From the NCBI RefSeq assembly GCF_030848805.1, contig NC_092358.1, positions 17,951,297-18,015,296 of the forward strand: a stretch of 64,000 nucleotides of DNA, written 5' to 3'. Below, piece by piece: positions 1 through 11,992 of the stretch (within the stretch, counting starts at the first letter, position 1; every line of letters starts with the position of its first letter). Source of the stretch: Temnothorax longispinosus (taxonomy: Eukaryota; Arthropoda; Insecta; Hymenoptera; Formicidae). Both the position numbers and the translations under genes were made by a program. The notes beneath the pieces were generated by a model that saw only the letters and a program-made list of their open reading frames with translations, ran no database searches and was not told the DNA's origin.

Positions 1-960
1 ACACGGTTCCGAGGTGACCAGCGTTCCAACTCTTCCATCAGGTACATTGACCAGGAGGCCTGGGAGTCCGGCGGTAACAGCACGGACACTACCGATTATT
101 TTGATTTTGAACCCTCGCCCGGAGCGGACGCTGATTTCGCCGAGCGAAATAATGGTCGTTTTGAACAGCAACAAGAGTATTATCAATGAACGACAGGATG
201 AAAATTATCAGATTCCGCGTTCCTTGCCGTCGCCGACGAGGAAGTAAAACAATAAGGGCAGCAGTTGGCGCCGCAAGTTTATGCTACGTCGTCGCTTCAA
301 CGATTTCTTGAACTTGAACAACGGTGAGACACGTTCATCCTCGCCGAGCGAATCGATAGCGAAGTCCTTATCCTGGATCGAGGAATCCTTGTTCAGATGA
401 GGGGCAACAAGGCAGCAACACCTCGGCGACGACCATCTCGTCGCCATCGGTGTAAATCGACGTGACTGGAAGCCCTCAGATAGCCACCGCCTCTGTCGAC
501 GACATACCGTCTCTGGAGAACAGCTTTAGCTAGCCTGAAAAGGAAAATGACGATAAGGAGGAGCAGGCTGGTCCGGAGTTTGAGACGGAGAACTCATCTT
601 TACCGTGCAGTCCCGCGGCTGCGTCCATCGTTGGTCTGGACTTTTTCTACGGTGCCCTATTACGACTTCATGTCTGTGAATGGCGGCGCGATGCGGCAGG
701 GGATCACCAGCACCAGCTCGCCCCAGCTATCGTCCGATGTGAGTTTGCATTCCAGCGTGGACTGCCCGCCGATATTTGCAGCTTTTACGGTGAAGACAGC
801 AGTCCGAGCATGGATTCGTTGAAGTCTAAAGGGTCTGGACGCGACCGGGTGCCGCGAGATCTCGTCCGAATCTGGAACGACAGTGCCGGCTGCTCTTCGG
901 CCAGCAGCTTGTTGAGCCCGAGATCAAGATCGGGTCCGGCCGGGCCATGTTTTAAGCTTT
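1..960 (+). pseudogene. Serine-rich gene remnant of unknown identity
   Basis: This stretch has the base composition and residue make-up of coding DNA, with reading frames rich in Ser, Asp, Glu and Arg, but no frame stays open. Frame 1 is open from the window edge to about position 188. The coding-like signal then moves to another frame (about 190-395, containing the string SSSPSESIAKSLSWIEESLF) and again at about 600-960 (containing RDLVRIWNDSAGCSS). I infer at least three frameshifts or lost splice sites. It leads directly into the tandem exon-like repeats that follow on the same strand, so the two parts probably come from one gene. I do not recognise the family. It could also be a real multi-exon gene whose introns I cannot place. 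Confidence 0.4.
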
Positions 961-2260
961 TCGAGGATGGCGACGTACAAGTGTGCTACTTGAATCAAAT
1001 CCGGACTTTTTTAAAGAAGACACTGTGCAGCAAGTTTCTTAGACGCTGGGAGACGCATCATCTCTATCTCAACGACTGTTGCCTGTTCTCCAAGACGCTG
1101 TCGGGTTTTCTTCAGCAACCTGTTCCGTACAGCAGGAACAGTAGATGATCCGAAAGTACGTTGTCGCCAGGTGGGATCCTGCTTAAAAGAACTGTCTCAG
1201 CATTGTCCTACCAGACGGTTCGCTTCTTCTGCAAGACGCTTACACGAGGGAGCAGTGATACCGTTTGATATGGAAGAAAAATATCTTTCGAGGAGGCGAC
1301 ATATATACAAGTGTGCTGCCTGAATCAAACCCGGACTGTCGTAAAGAAGATCCTGCAGCAAGTTCTTTAGACGCTGGGAGACGCATCATCTCTATCTCAA
1401 CGACTGTTGCTTGTCCTCCAAGACGCTGACGAGTTTTCTTCAGCAACATGTTTCGTACAGCAGCATGTCGGAGATCTGGAAGTACGTTGTCGCCAGGTGG
1501 GATCCTGCGTATAAGAACTGTTTCAGCATTGTCCTACCAGACGGTTCGCTTCTTCTGCAGGACAGTAACGCTTACACGAGGGACCAGTAATATCGCTTGA
1601 TGTGAAAGAAAAATATCTTTCGAGAAAGGCGACATACAAGTGTGCTGTTTGAATCAAACCCAAATCATCGTAAAGAAGATCCTGTCCAGCAAGTGCTTTA
1701 GACGCTGGGAGACGCATCTTCTTTATCTCAACGACTGTTGCCTGTCCTCCAAGACGTTGACGGGTTTTTTCAGCAACCTGTTCCGTACAGTAGCATGTCG
1801 GAGATCTGGAAGTACGTTGTCGCCAGGTGAGATCCTGCTTATAAGAACTGTCTCAGCATAGTTTTACCAAACGGTTTACTTCTTCTGCAGGACAGTAACG
1901 CTTACACAAGGGGTCGGTGATATCGCTTGATGTGAAAGAGAATATATCTTTTGAGGAGGGCGATATATATACAAGTGTGCTGTTTGAATCAAACCCAAAC
2001 TTTCGTAAAGAAGATTCTGTCCAGCAAGTTTTTTAGACGCTGAGAGACGCATTATCTCAACGACTGTTGTCTGTCCTCTAAGACGCTGACGGGTTTTCTT
2101 CAGCAACCTGTTCCGTACAGCAGGAGATCCGAAAGTACGTTGTCGCCAGGTGGGACCCTGCGTATAAGAACTGTCTCAGCATTGTTTTACCAGACCGTTT
2201 GTTTCTTCTGCAAGACACTTACACGACGGACCAGTGATACCGCTTGAGATTGAAGAAGAA
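961..2260 (+). repeat. Four tandem copies of a ~330-bp exon-like segment
   Basis: Copies begin near 972, 1303, 1632 and 1966, a period of about 330 bp. Each carries the same coding-like stretch, including peptides such as RRWETHHLYLNDCC, LTGFLQQPVPYSSMSEIWKY and LSIVLPDGSLLLQDSNAYTR, followed by an in-frame stop just after the segment. The mix of basic, aromatic and short beta-like strings is reminiscent of a PH-like fold, but that is only an impression. Copies differ by scattered substitutions and small indels, so the array is not recent. It may be tandem duplication of one exon with flanking intron, now pseudogenised. Confidence 0.6.
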
Positions 2261-2849
2261 TATTTTAAATACTAACACGTGTTGATGAGCACTCGGGAAG
2301 AGAAGGTACTGCGCGAATTGTGCACAATGATGGACTTCACCCTGTGACATTCAGTCTAACCTTGAAGTCGACGTTAGACTTCTTCTGCCGACTGACAGTT
2401 TACTAACGGTTACCTTCGTGTTGTTTGGAACTGTAATAAAAATGACATTTTTTTCGTCGGGTATTCTGATGTGTGCAGATTTTGCATAAGTGAAGAAAGT
2501 ACGGAATTATCTGTAAATTGCCATTTCAACGACTTGGCCGTGAGATTGCTCAGGATTTCAAGACTTACTTCCACTTCTAAAGTTCTCCTGTAATGGCTCT
2601 TCAAGAAGCCAGCGAGGCGTTACCTTGTACGTCTTTTCGAAGATACGAACTTGTGCACTATTCACGCTAAGCGAGTCACTATCATGCCGAAATAATCCAA
2701 CTGGCACGTTGTATCTGTGACGAGCGAGCTTAGGCGCAACAAATTTATAAAATAAACAATCTACATGAAGGATGATCATCATTATCTTTTATTTTTTATT
2801 GTAAAAGTGTCCGAAGGAGATGGATTTTTATTTGAACTTGGTTACTTAA

Positions 2850-3003
2850 CCCTTTAGGGGCCTGTGTACATAATTATGTAAAAAAAGAAAAAAAAAGAAA
2901 AAGAAAAAAAGAAAAAAAAAACCTCATCAGGGACGTCTTTTAAGACTATCTTATAAATTATATCATTTTACTCCAATGGGATCGATGTGTGGCCCCTAAA
3001 GTG
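2850..3003. mobile_element. piggyBac-like MITE flanked by TTAA
   Basis: A 154-bp element bounded by TTAA on both sides (2846-2849 and 3004-3007). Its ends form an inverted repeat starting CCCTTTAGGGGCC on the left and the complement of CACTTTAGGGGCC on the right. The middle holds an A/G-only tract at about 2880-2923. A TTAA target duplication and ends starting with C are the hallmarks of piggyBac-superfamily non-autonomous elements. No coding capacity. Confidence 0.6.
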
Positions 3004-3213
3004 TTAAATACAGCAGTTTCAAACATTTGTATTGACAATTACAGTACAATTACAGTACAATTAAACGTGTTAAAAAAACTCTGAGTTCCGAAACATATAG
3101 ATGCTAGGTATTATTTTATACGCGAAAAATATGCAAACGAAGAAATAGATATAAGATATGTTCTAAGCGAAGACCAACTAACCGATATCTTTAGAAAAAT
3201 CTTTTTTTATTAA

Positions 3214-3706
3214 GGCTCCTGGTCCCTAAGCCGAGAACTCCATGTTAACGGTGGCGACGTACCGTCGCGGTAGAAATAAGAACTCTCTCCAATGGAGAAT
3301 TCTGTTCTTTGTGACATGTTGACAACCTATTTTGTCCTGCATGGTATTTCGTTATTATTCGCTTTGTACTTGTGCTATAATATTTAATGTATTTGTGAAA
3401 CTCGTAAAATTGACCGAGGAGTAAGATTTGCAAGGAATGCATATGCGGAGGAACATTTTCCACTCCTTTCGATAGTTGTCAAACGGCTTGTTTTCTCGTA
3501 TGTTTAGGCTTCATTTTATGGTTGTTTGTTTATTGTCGAGGGAAAAGAATAGTTCCCGGTCAATTTTAGAAGTGTTCTGAAATGATCTACAGTGATTTTT
3601 TATTGAAATGTCTTTTTATTTGAGAATGCCACGCAGGACAAAATAGGGTAATTTCTCTCCTCGATAGCAAAAAATTCAATATGATCGCGGTGACTACCCA
3701 GGAGCC
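3214..3706. mobile_element. TTAA-flanked MITE, ~490 bp
   Basis: TTAA lies at 3210-3213 and 3707-3710. The outermost 9 bases form a perfect inverted repeat (GGCTCCTGG / CCAGGAGCC), and a longer imperfect inverted repeat lies inside (TATTTTGTCCTGC near 3331 and its complement near 3634-3646). Consistent with a second piggyBac-type non-autonomous element. No protein-coding frame inside looks real. Confidence 0.5.
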
Positions 3707-3710
3707 TTAA

Positions 3711-5280
3711 AGGATAGATTTGTCACATAGTGCAATAAAATTGGTATTACAGAAGCACTTAAATAATGCGGATGTTAGAAATAAAGTTCAAGTATTTGTA
3801 CGCTTCTGTTCGGTGTATGCCAAGAGAGTAGATAAGTGATGTTATCTGAACAACCTTTCTCTGTTTCTTTTATTGTTAGTTTTAGGTCCGTTTTTATTTT
3901 TTTTTTTTATTATGTATTTCTGTGGATAATTTAAATAATTATTGCAAATTAATATGGCAACACAATATACAATTTTAGTATACAGAATAAGGATACAATT
4001 TACATACCATGCGCGTGGCCATGCGGCACCATATAAAAGCCAGGCTTAAGTGTCTGGAAGCAGATGTGCAATGGCGGAAATAGCAAAAAAAAAGAACGGA
4101 ATTATGCTTATTGCGTTCTCTTGTTAATAGCGTATTCTAAAGTCTAAGTTTAAAGTAGATAGATAAAATATCGCAATTATCCGCCATTTTGGCTCTACAA
4201 CTATGGGACCACACAAAGAAACGCGTACATACATATAATGTTTCACACACAGAATCAGGTTAGGAAAATTGCACTTAATGTGTAGCTATGTTACATTATG
4301 TAATAAGATAATTGTACATTATATCCATTATTCGACGCCATTTGACTCTAAATGCTAAAGCATTGAGTCTTATGAATTGCGATTACAGACATCTATATGT
4401 TATATACTAGATTGCTAATTTCCACAAAATCACTTCTACGTGGATCTGAAAAGTATGTACATAACTCATGCGTTGTGTAAAAGATATGAATGTTACTTAA
4501 TTGGTTGAATTTCAAGCAATATGTGTTACATATCTACCATTTTCTCTTTTATTTACGCCACGGATGTGCAGATGCTCACTCGTCATATATATGTGATACA
4601 TATTTTTTGGAATTCATGTTTTTGATACGGTATAAAGGAGTAGCAATTTAGTATACACACATACGTGACGCATACATATACATGAATTTAATGGATGGAA
4701 CAGAGGAGGCATCTTTTGGACTTGCTGCACTAGTTAGCTGATTTACGTAGAATTTCCCTTATTTGCTTTTGTGTTACCTCGGTCATATCTATTTTTTATT
4801 TTTCATGTTTTTATCACGGTTTTTCGCGTTTTTTCCCAATTACTTAAATGTTTAAAAATTGGGCCTGCGATATTTGGTGAGCAAAAGCATGTAGCGAAAT
4901 TTAAGGCAATATTGACCATGGACTGGCAATACGAGCACACCGTATCACATACTCTCTCTAAAGTGTCCGGAAGCACCGAAAGAGGAAAAGAGGGAGAAAT
5001 ATACTTCTCTATCCAAAGTGTCCGGAAGTATGGAAAGAGAGAAGATGGTTCTTTCTCGAACTTCCTCCGTACGTTATAATAAACTGTAGGCAGTTGCCAG
5101 TCCATATCTATAAGGTCCGTGTATGGGACGAATCGTTGTTCATAAATGTATAATATAGATGTCTGTGATTGCAGTACTTTGTCTATCTACTTTAGCGCGT
5201 CTTATCCTAGAGCGTCTAATCCAGTAGAGCGCGCGTAATATGAACACACATCTACCCCTTTTTAAGAAAAAAATTATTTC
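3711..5280. other. AT-rich intergenic DNA, no gene seen
   Basis: I see no convincing gene. A TATA-like string (ATATAAAAGC) occurs near 4033, and two similar 30-bp segments containing AAGTGTCCGGAAG occur near 4960 and 5018, inside complementary open frames of about 100 codons at 4771-5105 that look like chance. Confidence 0.4.
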
Positions 5281-5287
5281 GCTGCAT

Positions 5288-5338
5288 ACATTGATAAGTA
5301 ATCAGGTCGTTTTCTAACGACCTGACTACTTATCAATG
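5288..5338. repeat. Isolated 22-bp-arm hairpin
   Basis: Arms ATTGATAAGTAATCAGGTCG... and its near-perfect complement (one mismatch) are separated by a 4-base loop TTCT. It is isolated in AT-rich DNA, with no T-run after it to suggest a terminator. It may be a small foldback element or cruciform site. Confidence 0.6.
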
Positions 5339-6589
5339 AACGCTCTAAAAATGTTCGTACTCTAACAGAGCGTCGTAGTGTATGTTGCGTTTGATCAAAA
5401 AGATGATTAGGTTCTGTTTGTAAAGAAACGCGGATATTAATTTGTGTTTTGTTTCGAGATTGTTCGGCATGTCTCTTGAAAACATCGTCTTGTTCATTCC
5501 GTTCATGCGATTTAAAACTCTAGTAATAATTATTAGTTTGAGACTCTACAGGAGTGTTTACTTTCTATGGAACGCATTTGACTTACATGTCTTATCCAGG
5601 AACAACCATCATCGAACGACATCTTATAATGCAACTTTTTCAATCGATCTGTAATTCTATCGAATTTCAGTTTTTCATTTTTCGAATAATTCCTACACGC
5701 TACTCCGCACGAGAAATTTGTACTTAACGGGTTAGTATTACTAAGAGTTTGGATTTATTATGCTAGTTTTTGTCGGAACACAAAAAAAATTAACTCAGTC
5801 ACAAGTTATTAAATTTAACACTTTTCGTTGTTAGAAAGTGAGAAAAATGTAGTCAATCAACCGAAAGTTTCTGACAGTTTTATTTTATATGGTAGGTAAC
5901 ATTACATCTGATCTAGCGCATAGTTTTCTGTTGAGAACGTTTCCGCAGGAGACATATTTGTTATTGCATATGGCATTGTTCTATACTGTAATAATAACTT
6001 ATTTAATGCTAAAATTCTTTAAGACTCTTGATAATAAAAAATCAATATATTGATTTGGCTATGAGAGTAACAACGTGGTTCTTGGTACGTAAATTATAAG
6101 AACTGATTTATTTTTAAATTACAATCATTTCTGTTATTCAATACTAAATCGACATTTAAAGAATCACAGTTTATACGACATAAAACTTGTTTAAGCATTT
6201 GTATAAAACGTTCAGCCTGACCATTTGTTGCTATATTATACGAAGCCGTATACTTTATGTTTACCGTTTATTTGTAGGAATTGTTGAAATTTATGTGAAG
6301 CAAATGTTTTACCATTATCCGTAAATACAGTTTGTGTGGTAGATCAAAATTATTCCGAAAAATTTTCTTTATTTGTTTTCAATCATTTCCGACACAGTAG
6401 GTGGAAGAGGGATATCACGGGATCACGCGTCCCATGCAATATTATTTAATAATATTTGAAAGCAACATTAAAGTCATGATTTTTAAATGCTAAACGTATA
6501 TATACTAATGAAATTGTAGTTTATATGTATAATAATACATATTTTGAATATTATATATCGAAATACCCGAGAAAAAAAATTGTCATAAT
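5339..6589. other. AT-rich intergenic DNA, no gene seen
   Basis: No coding region, RNA gene or element boundary could be supported here. Confidence 0.4.
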
Positions 6590-6603
6590 ATGGTCAGATT
6601 TAA

Positions 6604-7165
6604 TAGAATAGAATAGATACTTTATTTACCCCAAAGGGGTCTTAAAGGGCGTTTTAAAGGGACATACCCAACCTTGTACAATTGGCGTTTTGAAGGGACG
6701 TACCCAACCCTGTACATTAATCGCGTTTCCTATCCCGACCTGGCCTCGCTCTCTCTAAGGCGGCAGTGTGGTCTAGTGGTAGAGTGCCAGACTCGTAATC
6801 TGAGGAACAAGGTTCGAGTCCACTAGAGCCATGGAAAGTTTTTTCCGAAAGCTGCGCTCTCCGTGCAAGATTAGGGCTCTTGTGCGGAGCAAACTGGGCT
6901 CCGTCTTTCGGAAAGAGACGTGAAGCCGTTGGTCCAAAGGGTTAAGTGACACGTTGGCCTCGTTATATTTCGTCACAGCAGTAAGCATATATTCGACAAC
7001 AACTTTCTGTTGTAATATGTCATCATCCGTTTCTGACAAAACGGAAATCATCTCAGTAATTCCTATTATAAAAGGCTTTTCTTTGAAGGTAACTTCGTTT
7101 GCAACATCAAGCAGATTGAGTGTTAATTTACAAGGTTGTCATCGCAACCACTACGCGTAACTGTA
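6604..7165. mobile_element. Retro-inserted segment bounded by 14-bp target duplications
   Basis: The 14-mer ATGGTCAGATTTAA occurs immediately outside both ends (6590-6603 and 7166-7179), the pattern left by target-primed reverse transcription. The left end read on the minus strand gives AATAAAG followed by a short (ATTCT)n tail, typical of a LINE or LINE-mobilised 3' end. The same unit holds a plus-strand tRNA-like block at 6760-6830, opposite to the tail. It may be a chimeric or inverted SINE/LINE insertion. Confidence 0.55.
6760..6830 (+). repeat. tRNA-like SINE head, anticodon-like CGT
   Basis: Contains an A-box-like GTGGTCTAGTGG (6769-6780), a CAGA/TCTG anticodon stem with loop CTCGTAA (CGT, threonine-like) and a B-box GGTTCGAGTCC (6811-6821). 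The acceptor stem pairs poorly, and the block is followed by non-tRNA sequence containing GTGAAGCCGTTGGTCC, so I read it as a SINE head rather than a functional tRNA gene. Confidence 0.55.
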
Positions 7166-7810
7166 ATGGTCAGATTTAAAATATATTATTAAATATGAAA
7201 GGTTCTAAATTAGATATGAAAAGATCTAGTTTTATATGAATTTTATATAATTATATGTAATCAGATCTGAAATTTGGCGTGATATGATCATATTTTTATG
7301 TATATAATCATATTCGACTTGATCTCTATTATATATGACAACAGATCTGTTGTTCAAGCAAAAATGGGTCACGCATGTCAGATACGGGAAATGAAATATA
7401 CAAAATCCTGGCATCAGCCACGGAAACGAAGTACGTTAGTTGCTTATTCTCATTTTCTCTAATAATTTCTTTGTCAAGAGGGTAGCTGCGCAATCGAGAT
7501 ATTACCCAAGGGATTAGGTATTTTCTATTAGCCAATTTCCATGCTTTTTCATACGATAGGTTATTAACTATTATTACATTTGTTACCAATGCACTTTACA
7601 TTTAAATATCTTTAAATAAATCTGATGTTTGTCTAGTATGATTGGAAAAAGTTGTATGGACATCTTGATCTTAGAAATGGTAAATAGAAATCTTTTTTCT
7701 CTCTCTTTTTTCCAAGTTTACTTTTTTTCCCTTTTTTCTTTCTTTAAAAATTAATGGTTTATGGATTGTTGATAATTTAACAGTATTTTTCAACATTTCG
7801 TTTTCGTAGG

Positions 7811-7880
7811 GAAGCAGTGTGGTCTAGTGGCAAAGGTGACTCATAACTGCGAGGACTCGGGTTCGAGTCCATCTGACTAC
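7811..7880 (+). repeat. Second tRNA-like SINE head
   Basis: Shares CAGTGTGGTCTAGTGG with the block at 6760 and has a B-box GGGTTCGAGTCC. The anticodon loop position reads CTCATAA. Degenerate acceptor stem. Likely a diverged copy of the same tRNA-derived family. Confidence 0.5.
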
Positions 7881-7899
7881 AGTTGGAATATTTTGTCTT

Positions 7900-9600
7900 T
7901 CAGAAGAAATACATTAACCTGCTAGTTTTCTTCCAGAGGTACACCACATACTTTTCAAAAGATTTAGTATTAGTATGAATATATACTATAAAATTGCGTA
8001 AGAAACCTTAAAGAGAAGCGTCTCCTTACCTGTGTAACATGTGCACAGTGTAACCGTGCACGGTTGTTTTTTCAAGCGCTCTGCTATTTTGCCTTCTAAT
8101 CTTTTTTCACGATGCCAAAAAATTCTTACGAATAAGTAACACATTAACTTTGCCAGCGATTATTAACCAAATTGAGAATTTTTAATCGACGTAACTGGCA
8201 ATCAAGGTATATACGGCGTTTTTAAGATATAAAATTTATTATAAACTAATAAATTTTTTCAAATCTTTTTTCGTGTATTTCCAAGTACACGAATTTTTAA
8301 CCTACTAAACTGCGTGCCGACCAATTTGTCAGACTTTAAAACACAGTTTCGTTGGAGAATTAAAATCCCCTAGCCTCCTGATTGAAAGAAATTATTGCGA
8401 AAAATATTACCTCAACCTTTTTTTAATTTGTCGTGATATAATATAGTGATTGTATGGTAGACTTTGCAATGTCATTAATTTTATGTAAGAGCGGATATTT
8501 TTGTGTGTCTCCGAATTTCTCCAGCTCTATCAAGCTTAAAATGTTGCGAACCATTAACATAGAAATAAAATTAAAACACAGTGTCTGTGCACTGTTGCCG
8601 TTTTCAATGACTTTTTTGTAATTACGCAGCTTGAAACTGCCTGGCTGAGCCCTGAGGTAATATTTTTCAACTTCGATCAACTTAGAATAATAAAGATGGG
8701 TTGAGTTATCAAATTTATAAAATTTTGCTTTGTTCCAAATTGATTTTCTTGATATTAATTTGTTTATCGCCATAGTTAAATACTTTTTGCATCCTTACAA
8801 TAAAACTTGGTGAGATCTCTTTGTTTTTAAGCTGAGTATAAGATGGTATAATAATGATGATAGAATGTTGGAAAAATCTTTCATAATTCCACCATCTTTT
8901 CTTTTTCAAAATGTAGTGATTCTAACATAGGATTTTTCAGATTTTTAAACCTTTTCTTTCACTTTACTTAATCTTTCAAGATGTTTTTTTTTTAACTGAC
9001 ATGATTATGTCTATCATCCTTATTGTTATCCAGTTTGGATGTGGAAGGTTTAGATAGCTTTAGGTTATCTAAACCTAGCTTCATGTAAGAAATATTCAGG
9101 TATGAAATCTGTGGTAATGTGGAATATGAGTGTAATATATTGGATGTTAGGAATAAGGAACAGTAACGTGGATTCAATAGACCGTTGTTAACACTTGCTT
9201 TATTTTGAGTGATCGTTGTCGCTCGTAATCCAGAACTCGCTCTTCCCCATTCACGTTGTTGGGGCATGTCTTACGCACTCTCGCATCACGTGTCACCCTC
9301 ATTAGTCTCATTACTCTCCCGACACTCACTCGACTTTCTCGCAATGAGTATACGAAAAAAACCCCACAAACTTTATGAAAACCAATTTTGTTTAAGTTTA
9401 TCCGCTTTAGGTCTACTATTGGAAATGGTGTTTACTTTATTCTTGGAGAGTATATAATACTCCTCGATCTATTAACGTATGTGTTATATTTTTTTTCACT
9501 TTTTACAACATAAAATGATTATAATAAATAAAAATTGTAGGATTGATAATTCACAAAGGTAAAATATCAAAATCTATAGTTTTTATCTATTAGCGAATTC
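7900..9600. other. AT-rich DNA with one TE-derived repeat copy, no gene seen
   Basis: About 8305-8400 is related to a repeat present inside the mariner palindrome (38395-38480 and 39465-39560): all share the pattern TAAACTGCGNGCCGAC, then GTCAGACTT and a stretch ending TAAAATCC. A minus-strand frame at 8423-8773 (116 codons, Lys/Tyr/Asn-rich) resembles nothing I know and may be chance in AT-rich DNA. The rest holds nothing I can support. Confidence 0.4.
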
Positions 9601-9652
9601 GGACGCACCAGTGCGCACTCAGTGCACTGCATTAAAGCCATCGTACACAAAT

Positions 9653-9701
<49 letters not shown>

Positions 9702-9879
9702 ATATGTTTAATATAAACAGGTTAAGTCACGAAATTCTCAATATTTTTTATTGTACTATTTTGGTAAAATATGTATTGAGCATTTTATCAGTCGAAATAC
9801 TTGCATTTGACTTTAAGTATTAGAGATTAAATCAGTGTACAACGACTTTAATGTGCACTGAGTGCGCACTGGTGCGTCC
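9601..9879. mobile_element. Inverted-repeat MITE with internal (TA)n
   Basis: Terminal inverted repeats of about 36 bp start GGACGCACCAGTGCGCACTC on the left with the near-exact complement on the right. The middle holds a (TA)n tract near 9655-9697. No clean target duplication was found (flanks GAATTC and AATTGAATT), so the superfamily is unassigned. Confidence 0.65.
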
Positions 9880-10139
9880 AATTGAATTTGCTATAAGTTT
9901 TACCATGGAAGTAAGAACCACGAAGTTCTTCATTAATATTTAACACTTTGTCCACCATAGTCGATAGTATTTGGAACCCTTTTTTTACAAATTTCTTTTC
10001 GATTAGTTAATAATAATTCTAAAACAAATATTCAATAGGGCTGGCGAACAAGCTGGATGTTTTTGCTAAATTATTATATTTTAATAAACAATACAGACGT
10101 TTCAGCCTTGAATATGGCTACTACCTAATATGGCTAATT

Positions 10140-10721
10140 GTGGAAACGCGCCGATGGAAGTACGAGGTTCTTCATGAGAAGTACATGAATCTAAAAGAGG
10201 ACAAGATACGACTGTCGCAGGCCGTCAACGCTCTCAAAGGCGCCATTCGTGACGCACGATCGTCCCCAGCGTGCAGTCCTGACGATCTTCTGCAGAGAAA
10301 AGATATGGTGTTGGCCGAGATCTGGCAAATTCGTCAGAGCCGGAAGACAAAGGCCCGGTCTGCTTGAGACGAGAATTGGATCTCCTTCAGAAGTTCCGAC
10401 AGCAACGTGCTGTCCGTGATCGCCAATGGGGGAAACGGCCCGGGCACGATCGGGGACCGTCTACCGAATCGCGATTACAAATCGTCGCAATCGTACTTCC
10501 CGTACGGAATGAGCGACCAGATGATACAACCGATCCCACGTGGTCGTCCGATAACGGACTACGATCGCAATATCTGCCTCCCTAACCGGAAGCACGAGTT
10601 GCAGGTCAAGAGCACGGACGTCATAATCCTCGGCTACTTTGGCGAGAACAATCCTGACATCATGGCCTTTATCAGTGTAAAAAAACCTTGGTCGTTGAAA
10701 TTTAAAAAGTCGTTACATTGA
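10140..10721 (+). pseudogene. Unrecognised coiled-coil gene fragment with one in-frame TGA
   Basis: One reading frame runs 194 codons with a single interruption, a TGA at 10365-10367. The first 75 residues are charged and heptad-like (KYMNLKEDKIRLSQAVNALK), suggesting a coiled coil. The part after the TGA is polar and Pro/Gly-rich (NGGNGPGTIGDRLPN, PRGRPITDYDRN). GC content is well above the flanks, which supports a coding origin. The TGA is one transition from CGA, typical of CpG decay. A splice donor-like CAGTGTAA occurs near 10675. I do not recognise the family. It may be an isolated exon or exon pair of a host gene or element. Confidence 0.45.
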
Positions 10722-11990
10722 GTATTAAAATAACGGAAACTAACATCGTTATAATATAATAGAGAAGCTAAATGTCATTACATCAAATATTAATTTAACA
10801 GAGAAACTAACGTCATTATAAATTGATAGAAGTCGCTACATCGATTGAGATACTCGCTTACATTTTTGTCTTCGTGTGTGTCCTTTCCGTCTATCGCAGC
10901 CATCGGTAACAATGCTGTTCCCATTCTTGTACATTTCGTGTCTAATACAATACAATCTTTTATACGCATCGCTCAATTCAAGTCATAAAATAGATAAACC
11001 ATATCCGTGCGTTATGTTATTTAATCTGTTAATGTTCGTTGGTTGAGAAAGTCTTATGTTATGCGGGCATGTGTTTAATAATTCTAAATTAGGAAACTTT
11101 TTTTTTCATTAAAATTTTTAAAATTTAATATTCTTTGCTAAATATTATCTATATCTGAAGAAGTTAATTTACTTTTTTCGATATTATTAAAAACTGTTGG
11201 CAAAATTCGCCATTCAAACATAAGTTTTAGAATATCAATATTTTTTATTTTTGAAGCAATATACGATAAATCTTTCTTGAATACATTTGTAGTTAACTAT
11301 AGTCATCACACTATGACTTTAGCATTTTATTATTCTGTTGAGAAACTTTAAACTAACGTTTACTTATGTACTAGCTTAATTATTTCTCCTTTCAATATAA
11401 AGCGCAACTTTAGATTCTAAAAAATTTAATTGATCAAAAAACTATCTTTATATGGTAAACATCTCATTATTTCATTAAGAGTCGTTTTATAAAAATATAA
11501 AAATATTATAAAACATCCGAGTCTTTTTCTTAATATAATTTTATTTTTTACTTTTTTTGGTTTTTTTGTGCATTATATTTTAACAAATTAGGTAATTTTC
11601 CAAAGCAAGGTTAATTATCTTAATAACTACAAATACAGTATATGGTATTTTTTTTTAATTTGGAGCATTCCTGAGTCATAATTTATCTGTTTTCAACAAT
11701 TATGCACAAATGAATAAATGTTCTTTATTATTATTGTATTATATATTAGGAGAGTGTTCCCTTTCTAATAAAATTTTTGTCGAATAGCAGTAGGGGATAT
11801 ATATTTTTATTTTTTTAAATATAACATTATATTGTTAATTTTTTTACTTACACCATTATTTGACCAAAATGTAGTATTTCTGCGTGAATTTGTTAAATAC
11901 AATCGATCTTTTAACCACTATCTCTCAGGCACTGATTTGCTTTCGCTCTGTGAGCAGGATCGCTGTTGATCGACTGTTGATTCATGTTGC
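10722..11990. other. AT-rich intergenic DNA, no gene seen
   Basis: More than 1.2 kb of AT-rich sequence with homopolymer runs. I see no coding frame, element end or RNA gene. Confidence 0.4.
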
Positions 11991-11992
11991 GA

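Noticed and set aside
4771..5105. Overlapping 100-codon frames on both strands
   Set aside because: The region is an inverted-like low-complexity stretch with similar short repeats; complementary frames mirror each other and lack domain features.
6760..6830. Functional tRNA-Thr(CGT) gene
   Set aside because: Acceptor arms pair poorly, related heads occur with different flanks, and it lies inside a retro-insertion.
9611..9823. Tyr/Ile repeat protein over the TA tract
   Set aside because: YIYIYI strings are a translation of (TA)n; the same applies at 17330, 42287, 51532 and 58151.
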